From an uncultured Polaribacter sp. (GTDB taxonomy: Bacteria > Bacteroidota > Bacteroidia > Flavobacteriales > Flavobacteriaceae), in the NCBI RefSeq assembly GCF_947496195.1, contig NZ_CANMBY010000001.1, positions 682,001 to 746,000 on the forward strand: DNA of 64,000 bases, read 5' to 3'. The translations under genes were made by a program, and so were the position numbers. The notes below the pieces were generated by a model, which was not told the origin of the DNA, made no database searches, and saw nothing but the letters and a program-made list of their open reading frames with translations. Of the stretch, positions 7,400 to 16,102 are shown piece by piece; position 1 is the stretch's first letter; every line of letters starts with the position of its first letter.

Positions 7400-8875
7400 A
7401 TGGAATACGGATTTTTATCAGTAATACCACCAATTATAGCCATAATTTTAGCATTAAGAACCAAACAAGTATATATTGCTTTATTATTTGGTATTTGGTT
7501 TTCTTGGTTAATTATAAAAGGTTGGCATCCTTTAGAAGGGACTTTAGCAATGATTGAAGGAATGGTAAATGTATTTCAATCTAAAGGAAACACAAGAACA
7601 ATCATATTTAGTGCTTTAGTGGGTTCTTTATTAGTATTTATTCAATACTCAAGAGGTGTAGAAGGTTTTATTAACATTATCAACAAAAGGTTAGTAAAAT
7701 TAGAGGCAAAAAAATCTGGATTTGCTAGAGTTATGGTCCAAATTTTAGCTACTATTACAGGGCTTTTATTATTTGTAGAAACTAGCATTTCGTCTTTAAC
7801 AGTGGGTACTTTATACAGACCAATTTTTGATAAATTAAAAATACCAAGAGAAAAACTAGCTTATATAGCAGACTCAAGTTCTGCTCCATCATCAATTTTA
7901 ATTCCCTTTAACGCTTGGGGAGCATTCATTATGGGGTTATTACTTACACAAGGTATAGATAAGCCTTTTTCAGTAATGATTGCCTCTATCAAATACAACT
8001 TCTATCCATTATTAGCTATCGGAATTTTATTCTTTATCATACTATCTAAAAAAGATTTTGGCTTGATGAAAAAAGCTGAACAAAGAACTAAGGAAACAGG
8101 ATTATTAATGAATGAAGGCTCTAAACCTATGGTTTCTGATGAGGTTACTTCTTTTCCTCCTAAAGAAGGAATACCTGCAAGAGCTTATAACATGATAGTT
8201 CCTTTATTGGTAATGGTTTGTATGATGCCTATTAATTTGATTTATACAGGATGGAACAATGTAGAAAAATATTCATCTACTTTCGATCATATAAAACAAG
8301 CAATTGGTGAAGGTTCAGGTTCTTCCTCTGTTTTATATGCAGTAATAACAGCTATTCTTGTAGCTATTGTTATGTATTTTGTACAAGGTATTTTAAAACC
8401 CAAAGAGGCTGTAAATTTAACTTTAAAAGGGATAAGTGAGTTAATGCCATTAGCACTTTTGATGCTGCTAGCTTTTGCCATAGGTGACGCTTGTAAAGCA
8501 TTAGATACAGGAAATTATGTAGCGAATATTACAGAAAGTTGGTTGTCTCCAGAATTATTACCTGCAGTAGTTTTTGTGGTAAGTTCTTTTATTGCCTTTT
8601 CTACAGGAACTTCATGGGGTACATTTGCAATTATGATGGCAATTTCTGTACCTATGGCTAATATTCATGGAGCAGACATTACCATTGTTGTAGCTGCAAC
8701 TTTAGGAGGAGGTATTTTTGGTGACCATTGTTCACCAATTTCAGATACTTCTATTATTTCTTCTATGGCTTCAGCAAGTGATCATATAGACCATGTAAAA
8801 ACACAATTACCTTATGCTTTGTTTGGTGGCTTAATAACAACATTATTGTATTTGATTATTGGGTTTTTAGGGTAA
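7400..8875 (+). CDS. Na+/H+ antiporter NhaC family protein
   Basis: This is an inner-membrane transporter of 491 aa (from ATG 7400) with about 11-12 spans. It carries the NhaC hallmarks: FSTGTSWGTFAIMMAISVPMA in one helix pair and GGGIFGDHCSPISDTSIISS near the C-terminus, whose acidic and polar residues form the ion path. The family exchanges sodium for protons, and some members swap organic substrates such as malate and lactate. The frame is open back to a TTG at 7367, but MEYGFLSVIPP at 7400 is the better start because it begins directly before the first membrane helix. Confidence 0.92.
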   Translation: MEYGFLSVIPPIIAIILALRTKQVYIALLFGIWFSWLIIKGWHPLEGTLAMIEGMVNVFQSKGNTRTIIFSALVGSLLVFIQYSRGVEGFINIINKRLVKLEAKKSGFARVMVQILATITGLLLFVETSISSLTVGTLYRPIFDKLKIPREKLAYIADSSSAPSSILIPFNAWGAFIMGLLLTQGIDKPFSVMIASIKYNFYPLLAIGILFFIILSKKDFGLMKKAEQRTKETGLLMNEGSKPMVSDEVTSFPPKEGIPARAYNMIVPLLVMVCMMPINLIYTGWNNVEKYSSTFDHIKQAIGEGSGSSSVLYAVITAILVAIVMYFVQGILKPKEAVNLTLKGISELMPLALLMLLAFAIGDACKALDTGNYVANITESWLSPELLPAVVFVVSSFIAFSTGTSWGTFAIMMAISVPMANIHGADITIVVAATLGGGIFGDHCSPISDTSIISSMASASDHIDHVKTQLPYALFGGLITTLLYLIIGFLG

Positions 8876-8881
8876 TTAATT

Positions 8882-9514
8882 ATGAGAATTTTCCAAAACA
8901 AAACAGATAAAGAGTTAATTAATATGGTGATTACTCTTATAACCGATCATTCAGACTTTATTAAGAATTGGACAGAATTAATTTATAATAATGACTTGAA
9001 AATACCTTCAGAAATTAAAAATAGAATATTTACTATATGGTTTTGTGGTACCATTGATACAGTTTCACAAGAAGAGCAAAATTACCTTAAATTATTAGGG
9101 GAATGTAAAATTCGTGACTTTCAGAATAATATTAATTTATTGATTCAATTTGGTAATTTAGTTGAAAGTATTAAAATACAGCTAAGAAAAGTTGAAAAGG
9201 ATAAACAATTAGGAATAATACTATTTAGAAATACTTTAGTTCATGGCAGAATTCATTCTGTTCACAATAAAAAAATAAAATATAGGGTTTTTGACAGTAA
9301 AGAAAATAGAACTTTAAGGGTTAATTATAATCAAAAAGAGTTTTGGAAAAGAATTGAAAATTTATGGAGTGATGGTATAGATAGTTTTTTAGAGCCTTTA
9401 AGGATAGAGTTTTTCGATAAGAACACTTATTATTATAATAACTTAAAAACTTTTTCCAAACCAAATTTTTTTCAGACAGTTAAGAAAATAGGGTATAAAG
9501 ATTTAGAACAATAA
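8882..9514 (+). CDS. Hypothetical protein with HEPN-like RxxxxH motif
   Basis: No named family is certain. The protein is 210 aa, largely helical, soluble and basic at the end. At residues 116-121 it reads R-N-T-L-V-H, matching the Rx4-6H motif of HEPN RNases and nucleotidyltransferase-associated HEPN proteins, and it sits after a long helix (NNINLLIQFGNLVESIKIQL) as in HEPN folds. It starts 6 bp after nhaC, so it may ride on that transcript, and ends 1 bp from the convergent 131-aa gene. No minimal nucleotidyltransferase or other defence partner is adjacent. It could be a toxin-like RNase or just a structural HEPN protein. Confidence 0.6.
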   Translation: MRIFQNKTDKELINMVITLITDHSDFIKNWTELIYNNDLKIPSEIKNRIFTIWFCGTIDTVSQEEQNYLKLLGECKIRDFQNNINLLIQFGNLVESIKIQLRKVEKDKQLGIILFRNTLVHGRIHSVHNKKIKYRVFDSKENRTLRVNYNQKEFWKRIENLWSDGIDSFLEPLRIEFFDKNTYYYNNLKTFSKPNFFQTVKKIGYKDLEQ

Positions 9515-9515
9515 T

Positions 9516-9911
9516 TTAATTTGTTATAACTCCACGCTTATTTAACTCAGGAATCAATAGTAAAGCACCTTCTTTAATGGTGTTTGCTTCAAAAGTAAAA
9601 GTTTTGTCATACAAAGTGTTTCCTTCAAAAAAAGTAACTTGAAATCTGTTAGAAAGAGAAAATAATTCAGGCTGAATGAGTTCTACTTTAGCAAAAGAAT
9701 TTGCAGGTAATTTTTCTAATTTTTTACGCAGTAAAGAAGTGGTTTTAGTTTTAGAAAAACCTTGTGAAACAATCACAACCATTTCTATATCTACGTTCTT
9801 TTTATTTATGATATACACATTCCAATCATCAGTTTTGTAGATATCATTGTATTCATAAACAATGGCCATTTCTACATCAGTAACTTCAGGTATTTGGATG
9901 TCTTTTTTCAA
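9516..9911 (-). CDS. Conserved hypothetical protein (131 aa)
   Basis: I do not recognise a named domain. It is a soluble protein without signal peptide, probably a beta-rich barrel (DWNVYIINKKNVDIEMVVIVSQGF, RFQVTFFEGNTLYDKTFTFEANTI). It starts 4 bp downstream of the META lipoprotein gene and so is probably the third gene of the pheS transcript. I infer no function. Confidence 0.75.
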   Translation of the reverse strand: MKKDIQIPEVTDVEMAIVYEYNDIYKTDDWNVYIINKKNVDIEMVVIVSQGFSKTKTTSLLRKKLEKLPANSFAKVELIQPELFSLSNRFQVTFFEGNTLYDKTFTFEANTIKEGALLLIPELNKRGVITN

Positions 9912-9915
9912 AAAA

Positions 9916-10341
9916 CTAGTCTTTTGTGAAAGTTAAAATTTTGTCACCATCTTTATTTAAAAAGACCAATGTATTAGTTTCTATTAAATAAGTATTTATA
10001 CTTGAAACTAATAGACTAAACGCATCAGGAATTTTCATTTCTAGACACATCATTTTTGTTTCTCCAAAAGGAGAAAATGTAATTGAATTTTTATCAATTG
10101 AATTAATTGAAGAGAAAAAACGGTTACATCCATTAGTGCCACTAATATTGTTTCCTTCAATTTTTATAAAAGGAATATTGTTTAAATCTTTCATGTCAGA
10201 TTTTGAAAATCCTTTCATATCAGAAAGGTTCCATTTACCTTCAATTATTTTTAAAAAATCCTTTTCAGTTTTTTTATTTTCAGGTTGCCCAATGCAAGAG
10301 AGCATAAGTAAAGAAAAAAACAAAAAAAAGGCATTTTTCAT
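9916..10341 (-). CDS. META (HslJ-like) domain lipoprotein
   Basis: A lipoprotein signal ends at MLSC (Cys about residue 16). The body is a META domain: GKWNLSDMKGF, PFIKIEGNNISGTNGCNRFFSSI, ITFSPFGETKMMCLEMK, then a final strand NTLVFLNKDGDKILTF. The SGxxGCNxF motif plus a later TKMMC is typical of the HslJ family, surface-exposed proteins linked to stress or antibiotic tolerance in other bacteria. It begins 1 bp after pheS, so it is co-transcribed with it. Confidence 0.88.
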   Translation of the reverse strand: MKNAFFLFFSLLMLSCIGQPENKKTEKDFLKIIEGKWNLSDMKGFSKSDMKDLNNIPFIKIEGNNISGTNGCNRFFSSINSIDKNSITFSPFGETKMMCLEMKIPDAFSLLVSSINTYLIETNTLVFLNKDGDKILTFTKD

Positions 10342-10342
10342 T

Positions 10343-11362
10343 TTAAATAATAGATTTAAACTGGTCTAAGAAACGTTTATCGTTTTCGTAAAACATTCTA
10401 ATATCTGGTATTTGATATAGTAACATTGCAATACGTTCTATACCCATACCAAAAGCATAACCAGAATATTTTGTTGGGTCTATATTACAGTTGGTAAGTA
10501 CGTTTGGATCTACCATTCCACAACCCATAATTTCTAACCAACCTGTACCTTTTGTAATTCTATAATCAGTTTCAGTCTCTAATCCCCAATAAATATCTAC
10601 TTCTGCACTTGGCTCTGTAAATGGGAAGTAAGAAGGTCTTAATCTAATTTTAGATTTACCAAACATCTCTTTAGTAAAGTATAAAAGTGTTTGTTTTAAA
10701 TCTGCAAAAGAAACATCAGTATCTATGTACAAACCTTCTACTTGATGAAAAATACAGTGAGCTCTAGCAGAAATATCTTCGTTTCTAAAAACACGACCAG
10801 GAGAAATAGTTCTTATTGGAGGCTCGTTATTTTCCATATAACGAACTTGCACAGAAGATGTATGTGTACGCAATAAAATATCAGGATTTTGTTCAATAAA
10901 GAACGTGTCTTGCATATCTCTTGCAGGATGATATTCAGGTAAATTTAAAGCAGTAAAATTATGCCAATCATCTTCTATTTCTGGTCCTTCAGAAACTGTA
11001 AAACCAATTCTATTAAAAACTTCAATAATTTGATTTTTTACCAATGATATTGGATGACGAGACCCTAATTCAATAGGTTCTGCAGGTCTAGTTAAATCTC
11101 CATAAACACCCTTTTCTTCAACAGCATTTTCTAAAGCATCATTTAGTTCTGCTACTTTATTTTCTGCAGAACTTTTTAAATTATTTAAAGCCTGTCCAAA
11201 ATCTTTACGTAACTCAGCATCAACATTTTTAAACTCAGCAAACAAACCTTTGAGTAAGCCTTTACTACCTAAATACTTAATTCTAAAAGCCTCTACCTCT
11301 TCTTTTGTTGTTGCAGAAAATGCATTAACATCACCAATCAGTTCTTTTACTTTATCTAACAT
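10343..11362 (-). CDS. pheS: Phenylalanyl-tRNA synthetase alpha subunit
   Basis: PheS is the catalytic subunit of the cytosolic (alpha-beta)2 enzyme that charges tRNA-Phe. The N-terminal coiled coil (residues about 1-85) binds tRNA. The class II core shows HPISLVKNQIIEVFNRIGF, motif 2 FRNEDISARAHCIFHQVEGLY, and motif 3 GYAFGMGIERIAMLLYQIPD. The length of 339 aa is normal. The pheT partner is not in the window. The gene heads a three-gene minus-strand transcript with its own -7 box at 11382-11389. Confidence 0.97.
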   Translation of the reverse strand: MLDKVKELIGDVNAFSATTKEEVEAFRIKYLGSKGLLKGLFAEFKNVDAELRKDFGQALNNLKSSAENKVAELNDALENAVEEKGVYGDLTRPAEPIELGSRHPISLVKNQIIEVFNRIGFTVSEGPEIEDDWHNFTALNLPEYHPARDMQDTFFIEQNPDILLRTHTSSVQVRYMENNEPPIRTISPGRVFRNEDISARAHCIFHQVEGLYIDTDVSFADLKQTLLYFTKEMFGKSKIRLRPSYFPFTEPSAEVDIYWGLETETDYRITKGTGWLEIMGCGMVDPNVLTNCNIDPTKYSGYAFGMGIERIAMLLYQIPDIRMFYENDKRFLDQFKSII

Positions 11363-11381
11363 TTTAAATAAAATTTGGGTA

Positions 11382-11389
11382 CAAATTTA
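11382..11389 (-). promoter_or_regulatory. -7 box (TAAATTTG) of pheS
   Basis: TAAATTTG on the minus strand matches TAnnTTTG, 19 bp upstream of the pheS ATG. Confidence 0.55.
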
Positions 11390-11515
11390 ATCTTTTTTAA
11401 AGAGTTTTGATTTCATTTTTAGAATAAATACACGAAACCAAACGAAATCGATTGAAATCAATACTTTGAATAATTTTTAAGAAAACTTTTTTATTTTATC
11501 ATATTTAAAATTAAC

Positions 11516-11523
11516 TATCTTTG
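11516..11523 (+). promoter_or_regulatory. -7 box (TATCTTTG) of gdhA
   Basis: TATCTTTG is a perfect TAnnTTTG box, 34 bp upstream of the gdhA ATG at 11558. The upstream sequence is very AT-rich and has no clear -33 TTTG. Confidence 0.65.
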
Positions 11524-11557
11524 CCACGTTAAAATTTTATTAATCTCGTAAAAAATT

Positions 11558-12913
11558 ATGGAGGAAAATATCAAATCGAAAATTGATGGTTTCATGGAGT
11601 TGGTAAAACAAAGAAATGGACATGAACCAGAATTTTTACAGGCAGTACAAGAAGTTGCTGAAACTGTAATCCCTTATATCATTCAACATGATATTTATCA
11701 TGGAAAAAACATTCTTTTAAGAATGGTAGAACCAGAAAGATTAATTTCTTTTCGTGTTTCTTGGGTAGATGATAATGGAGAGATTCAAGTAAATAGAGGC
11801 TATAGAGTACAAATGAACTCAGCAATTGGGCCTTATAAAGGAGGTTTGCGTTTTCATCCAACAGTAAATGCTAGTATTTTAAAGTTTTTAGCTTTTGAAC
11901 AAGTGTTTAAAAACTCTTTAACAACATTACCTATGGGTGGTGGAAAAGGAGGTTCTGATTTTGATCCAAAAGGAAAATCTGATAATGAAGTGATGCGTTT
12001 TTGCCATGCTTTTATGACAGAATTATTTAGACATATAGGTCATAACACAGATGTGCCTGCAGGAGATATTGGAGTTGGTGCTAGAGAAATTGGTTTTATG
12101 TTCGGAATGTACAAAAAACTTAAAAACTCATTTACAGGTGTTTTAACTGGTAAAGGTCAATCTTGGGGTGGTTCTTTAATTAGACCAGAAGCAACAGGTT
12201 ATGGAGCTGTATATTTTGCTCAAAACATGTTACAAAGAAAAGGTGATTCTTTCGAAGGTAAAACAGTAGTAATTTCTGGTTCTGGTAACGTTGCTCAATA
12301 TGCTGCTGAAAAGTCATTAGAGCTTGGTGCAAAAGTGGTAACACTTTCAGATTCTGCTGGATATATCTATGATAAAGAGGGTATAGACACAGAAAAGTTA
12401 AAGTTTGTAATGGACTTAAAAAACAATAGAAGAGGTAGAATTAAAGAATATCTTGATACATATCCAAATGCAGAATATTTTGAAGGAGAAAGACCTTGGT
12501 CTGTAAAATGTGATATTGCATTACCATGTGCAACTCAAAACGAATTAGATGGTGATGAAGCAAAACAACTAATTAAAAATGGTTGTATGTGTGTTGCAGA
12601 AGGTGCAAATATGCCTTCAACTGCAGAAGCAATTCATGAGTTCCAAAATGCAAAAATCTTATTTGCTCCAGGAAAAGCAAGTAACGCAGGTGGTGTTGCA
12701 ACTTCTGGATTAGAAATGAGTCAAAATGCATTACGTATGAGTTGGTCTCGTAAAGAAGTTGATGAAAAATTAAAAGATATTATGGAAGATATCCATGATT
12801 CTTGTGTAGAATATGGTAAAAATGATGATGGCTCTATAGACTATGTTAAAGGAGCTAATATTGCTGGTTTTGTTAAAGTAGCTGATGCTATGTTAGCACA
12901 AGGAATCATCTAA
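11558..12913 (+). CDS. gdhA: Glutamate dehydrogenase (hexameric, probably NADP-dependent)
   Basis: The enzyme makes glutamate from 2-oxoglutarate and ammonium in the cytosol. At 451 aa it fits the small hexameric class. The substrate site is seen in GPYKGGLRFHPTVNASILKFLAFEQ and MGGGKGGSDFDPKGKSD with the catalytic Lys at about residue 130. The nucleotide fold begins at KTVVISGSGNVAQYAAE. The second strand ends in TLSDSAGY, a Ser rather than an acidic residue two positions on, which favours NADP(H), hence biosynthesis. It has a perfect -7 box upstream and a strong terminator at 12943-12973. Confidence 0.95.
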   Translation: MEENIKSKIDGFMELVKQRNGHEPEFLQAVQEVAETVIPYIIQHDIYHGKNILLRMVEPERLISFRVSWVDDNGEIQVNRGYRVQMNSAIGPYKGGLRFHPTVNASILKFLAFEQVFKNSLTTLPMGGGKGGSDFDPKGKSDNEVMRFCHAFMTELFRHIGHNTDVPAGDIGVGAREIGFMFGMYKKLKNSFTGVLTGKGQSWGGSLIRPEATGYGAVYFAQNMLQRKGDSFEGKTVVISGSGNVAQYAAEKSLELGAKVVTLSDSAGYIYDKEGIDTEKLKFVMDLKNNRRGRIKEYLDTYPNAEYFEGERPWSVKCDIALPCATQNELDGDEAKQLIKNGCMCVAEGANMPSTAEAIHEFQNAKILFAPGKASNAGGVATSGLEMSQNALRMSWSRKEVDEKLKDIMEDIHDSCVEYGKNDDGSIDYVKGANIAGFVKVADAMLAQGII

Positions 12914-12942
12914 AAAAAGCAATTCTTATACTTTTTAAATCT

Positions 12943-12973
12943 AACGCGTTAATTTATTAACGCGTTTTTTTAT
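12943..12973 (+). terminator. Rho-independent terminator after gdhA
   Basis: AACGCGTTAA (12943-12952) pairs perfectly with TTAACGCGTT (12957-12966) around a TTTA loop, followed by a T run. The NotI-like GC core makes it stand out in the AT-rich sequence. Confidence 0.92.
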
Positions 12974-12984
12974 TTCTTTGATGT

Positions 12985-13605
12985 ATGAACATTTTATTGT
13001 GTATAATTTTAGGATTTATCATTGCATCAACAGGAAGTATATCTCCTAGTTTTTTAAATTTAACTGTTGTAAAGTTTAGTTTAAAAAGCGGTAAAAAAGC
13101 AGCCTTATTTTTAATTGGAGGTTTTGCAACAGTGCTTTTTTTTCAAGCCAATATAGGTGCTTATTTAGCGAGTATTTTAATGAAAAACTCATCCTACATT
13201 ACTTTAATTCAACAGTTAGGTACAGTAATATTATTCATACTTTCTGCCAATTTTTTAAGACTACACTTTAATCAAAATAAAACCACAAATAAGATTGAGA
13301 TTAAAAAATCTAAAGCTTATTTACATGGCTTAGGCATGTCTCTTTTAAACACTTTTGCGATACCTTTTTATTTTACAACTATCTCATTTTTAATAGGTTT
13401 AGAGTATTTCGAATATTCTTTTTTAAATGCATTTTACTTTTCAATTGGTTCTACTTTAGGATCTTTTACAACTTATTCAGTTTACGCAATTGTAGCTAAT
13501 AAAATTGAACATAAATTAACCAAAGTTACTCAAAAAATGGATTTAATTCTAGCAGTTTTAACAGGTGGAGTTGCAATTGTTAACCTAATTTTACTTTTAA
13601 AATAA
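12985..13605 (+). CDS. LysE/RhtB-family translocator
   Basis: This is a 206-aa inner-membrane protein with about six hydrophobic segments. The N-terminus (LLCIILGFIIASTGSISPSFLNLTVVKFSLKSGKKAALFLIGG) has the LysE-family 'P..N......s...G...a' layout. A conserved mid-protein LGMSLLNTFAIPFYF loop and terminal GGVAIVNLILLL span follow. LysE proteins export basic or neutral amino acids; its position after gdhA makes an amino-acid substrate plausible but this is inference. It starts just after the gdhA terminator, and no clear -7 box is seen. Confidence 0.85.
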   Translation: MNILLCIILGFIIASTGSISPSFLNLTVVKFSLKSGKKAALFLIGGFATVLFFQANIGAYLASILMKNSSYITLIQQLGTVILFILSANFLRLHFNQNKTTNKIEIKKSKAYLHGLGMSLLNTFAIPFYFTTISFLIGLEYFEYSFLNAFYFSIGSTLGSFTTYSVYAIVANKIEHKLTKVTQKMDLILAVLTGGVAIVNLILLLK

Positions 13606-13643
13606 TCACTAAAACTTTACTATTTTACTCAATTTTCATTTCT

Positions 13644-13651
13644 TAATTTTG
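13644..13651 (+). promoter_or_regulatory. -7 box (TAATTTTG) upstream of the hydrolase-dinB-biosynthetic run
   Basis: TAATTTTG matches TAnnTTTG and lies 18 bp before the ATG at 13670. It is the last clear promoter box before the closely packed genes that run to about 24 kb, although internal hairpins at 15.6 and 20.1 kb may divide the transcript. Confidence 0.55.
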
Positions 13652-13669
13652 TAAATTAAGTTCCTATTT

Positions 13670-14512
13670 ATGAAAATTATTAAAAACTTTAGTATTGAAG
13701 GCAAACATCAAAAACCAATAGTTACTGATGTTTTTTATAATGAGACTCATCAACCTAAAAAGGTAGTTATTTTTTGTCATGGTTATAAAGGCTTTAAAGA
13801 TTGGGGGGCTTGGAATTTAATGGCAGAAGCTTTTGCAAATGCTGGTTTTTTCTTCATAAAATTCAACTTTTCTCATAATGGAGGCACCCTTGAACAACCT
13901 ATAGATTTTCCAGATTTAGAAGCTTTTGGTAATAACAATTATACCAAAGAATTAGATGATTTAGCATCTGTAATCGATTGGATATTTAATACAAATGAGT
14001 ATAAAAATGAAGTTGATTTACAACAAGTTTCTTTAATAGGACACAGTAGAGCTGGAGGCATTGTGTTGCTTAAATCAAATGAAGACTCAAGAATTAAAAA
14101 AGTAATTACACTTGCTTCTGTTTGTGATTTTGGAAAAAGAACAGCAACAATTGGCGATTTAAATCAATGGAAAAAAGAGGGTGTAAAGTATGTGGTTAAT
14201 GGAAGAACAAAACAAAATATGCCACACTTTTATCAATTTTATGAAAATTTCATTCAAAATAAAGAACGCTTAGATATTAAAAAAGCTACAGAACAATTAG
14301 CTATTCCACATTTATTAATTCATGGAGATAGTGATACCTCTGTTTTAATAGATGAAGCAGAAAACTTGCAACTATGGAACCCAAATGCAGATTATAAAAT
14401 TATTAAAAAAGCAGATCATGTTTTTAATGTAAAACATCCATGGAAACAAAAAGACATGTCTAAACAAATGGAAGAAGTAGTTGACTTATGTATAAACTTT
14501 ATAAAAAAGTAA
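13670..14512 (+). CDS. Alpha/beta hydrolase
   Basis: This cytosolic 280-aa protein has the alpha/beta hydrolase fold. It shows the oxyanion-region VVIFCHGYKGFKDWGAW, the nucleophile elbow GHSRAGG (Ser), an acid candidate in LLIHGDSDTSV and the catalytic His in KADHVFNV. The family cleaves esters, thioesters or lactones; the substrate is unknown. It ends directly against dinB (stop at 14510-14512, ATG at 14513), so the two are translationally coupled. Confidence 0.88.
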   Translation: MKIIKNFSIEGKHQKPIVTDVFYNETHQPKKVVIFCHGYKGFKDWGAWNLMAEAFANAGFFFIKFNFSHNGGTLEQPIDFPDLEAFGNNNYTKELDDLASVIDWIFNTNEYKNEVDLQQVSLIGHSRAGGIVLLKSNEDSRIKKVITLASVCDFGKRTATIGDLNQWKKEGVKYVVNGRTKQNMPHFYQFYENFIQNKERLDIKKATEQLAIPHLLIHGDSDTSVLIDEAENLQLWNPNADYKIIKKADHVFNVKHPWKQKDMSKQMEEVVDLCINFIKK

Positions 14513-15595
14513 ATGCAATTACAACCTCCTTTCAGAAAAATTATTCATGTAGATATGGATGCTTATTATGCATCTGTAGCGCAATTGGATAATCCTGAAT
14601 TAAGAGGAAAACCTATTGCTGTTGGTGGTGGAGGAGATAGAGGTGTAGTTTCTGCTGCAAGTTACGAAGCCAGAAAATTTGGTGTTAAATCTGCCATGAG
14701 TAATGTATTAGCCAAACAAAAATGCCCACATATTATTTTTGTAAAATCAGACTTTAAACGATACAAAGAATTAACAGCTCAGATAAGAGAAATCTTTTAT
14801 GATTATACAGATTTAGTAGAACCCCTTTCTTTAGATGAAGCTTATTTAGATGTTACCGAAAATAAAAAAGGAAATCCTTCTGCAAACGATATTGCAAGAG
14901 AAATAAGACAGCGAATTTTTGAAGAAACAGGCTTAAGAGCTTCAGCAGGAATTTCTATAAATAAGTTTTTAGCTAAAGTTGCTTCAGATATTAATAAACC
15001 TAATGGACAAAAAACGGTTCATCCAGAAGAGGTTATCGATTTTTTAGAAAAGTTACCAGTAAATAAATTTTATGGTGTAGGTAAAGTTACAGCTGCTAAA
15101 ATGTACAATCTTGGCATATTTGTAGGAAATGATTTAAAGCAAAAATCATTAGAAGAATTGACAACTCTTTTTGGAAAATCGGGTCAACATTACTACAATA
15201 TTGTTAGAGGCATACATAACAGCCCTGTAAAACCAAATAGAATTCGTAAATCTGTTGGTGCAGAAAGAACATTTAGAGAAAATATTTCTTCTGAAATATT
15301 TATGTTAGAAAGACTAAATGATATTGCTGATGAGATTGAAAATAGAATGATAAAAAGTAATGCAAAAGGCAAAACAATTACATTAAAAATTAAATATTCT
15401 GATTTTACACAACAAACAAGAAGTAAAACAGTACACCATTTTATTTTTAAAAAGAAAGACTTTTTTCCAATTGTTAAAGAGTTATTGTATCAAGAAAAAA
15501 TTAAGAATTCTGTTCGACTTTTAGGCATTTCTTTTAGTAACTTAAACACCACAAAAAAAGAACCTGTTTGGGTGCAATTAAAATTTGATTTCTGA
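14513..15595 (+). CDS. dinB: DNA polymerase IV (Y-family)
   Basis: DinB is an error-prone translesion polymerase without proofreading. The catalytic carboxylates are in HVDMDAYYASV and LSLDEAYLDV. The thumb has an HhH-type region (LPVNKFYGVGKVTAAKMYNLGI) and a little-finger domain follows (residues about 240-345). At 360 aa it is full length. The usual C-terminal clamp-binding peptide is not obvious, but the final VWVQLKFDF could serve. A perfect palindrome and a hairpin repeat follow the stop codon. Confidence 0.96.
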   Translation: MQLQPPFRKIIHVDMDAYYASVAQLDNPELRGKPIAVGGGGDRGVVSAASYEARKFGVKSAMSNVLAKQKCPHIIFVKSDFKRYKELTAQIREIFYDYTDLVEPLSLDEAYLDVTENKKGNPSANDIAREIRQRIFEETGLRASAGISINKFLAKVASDINKPNGQKTVHPEEVIDFLEKLPVNKFYGVGKVTAAKMYNLGIFVGNDLKQKSLEELTTLFGKSGQHYYNIVRGIHNSPVKPNRIRKSVGAERTFRENISSEIFMLERLNDIADEIENRMIKSNAKGKTITLKIKYSDFTQQTRSKTVHHFIFKKKDFFPIVKELLYQEKIKNSVRLLGISFSNLNTTKKEPVWVQLKFDF

Positions 15596-15614
15596 CAAAA
15601 ACTAGTTTTTGTCA
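15593..15614. repeat. Perfect 22-bp palindrome at the dinB stop
   Basis: TGACAAAAACT is followed immediately by its exact reverse complement, and the left end contains the dinB stop codon. Together with the hairpin at 15614-15634 it makes a structured 42-bp boundary that may end or attenuate dinB transcription. Confidence 0.7.
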
Positions 15615-15640
15615 TTCTGAACTTGTTTCAGAATCTAAAA
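15611..15640. repeat. Dispersed hairpin element, copy 1
   Basis: ATTCTGAA (15614-15621) and TTCAGAAT (15627-15634) form a perfect 8-bp stem with a 5-nt loop, inside the frame GTCATTCTGAACTTGTTTCA-GAATCT. A second copy with a compensated base pair lies at 20141-20168. It extends the GNAT reading frame upstream with non-conserved residues. Confidence 0.75.
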
Positions 15641-15646
15641 AATTAT

Positions 15647-16102
15647 ATGATGAACACGATTGTAATTAGAACAAATTCAGAAAACAAAGAATTTGTAAAT
15701 CTTGTAAAACAGCTAGATGCTTACTTAAAAATCACAGATGGAGAAGAACACGATTTTTACAATCAGTTTAATAATATAGATGTTTTACAACACGTAGTTG
15801 TTTTGTATGAAAATGATGTAGCTGTGGGTTGTGGAGCTATAAAGAAGTTTGATAATGCGTCTATGGAAATAAAAAGAATGTTTGTAAAAGGCAATAAACG
15901 AGGTAAAGGATATGCACAAAAAATTATAGAAGAATTAGAAGTTTGGGCTAAAGAGTTAGAATATAAAAGATGTGTTTTAGAAACAGGCAAAAGACAAAAA
16001 GAAGCTGTGCGTTTTTATCATAAATGCGACTATAATGTGATACCAAATTATGGACAATATATAGGGATGGAAAACAGCGTGTGTTTTGAAAAACAATTAT
16101 AA
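15647..16102 (+). CDS. GNAT family N-acetyltransferase
   Basis: This is a small cytosolic acetyltransferase. The acetyl-CoA binding segment is KRMFVKGNKRGKGYAQKIIEEL, the Q/RxxGxG/A P-loop of GNAT enzymes, followed by LETGKRQKEAVRFYHKCDY. The substrate is unknown. The frame is open back to a TTG at 15623, but that stretch is the hairpin repeat; the ATGs at 15647/15650 (MMNTIVIRTNS) are better starts. The stop adjoins the next ATG at 16103, so the two genes are coupled. Confidence 0.87.
   Translation: MMNTIVIRTNSENKEFVNLVKQLDAYLKITDGEEHDFYNQFNNIDVLQHVVVLYENDVAVGCGAIKKFDNASMEIKRMFVKGNKRGKGYAQKIIEELEVWAKELEYKRCVLETGKRQKEAVRFYHKCDYNVIPNYGQYIGMENSVCFEKQL

Noticed and set aside
9516-11362. Toxin-antitoxin pair between the HEPN-like gene and the 131-aa gene
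   Set aside because: The two genes are convergent, not co-transcribed, and the 131-aa gene belongs to the pheS transcript.
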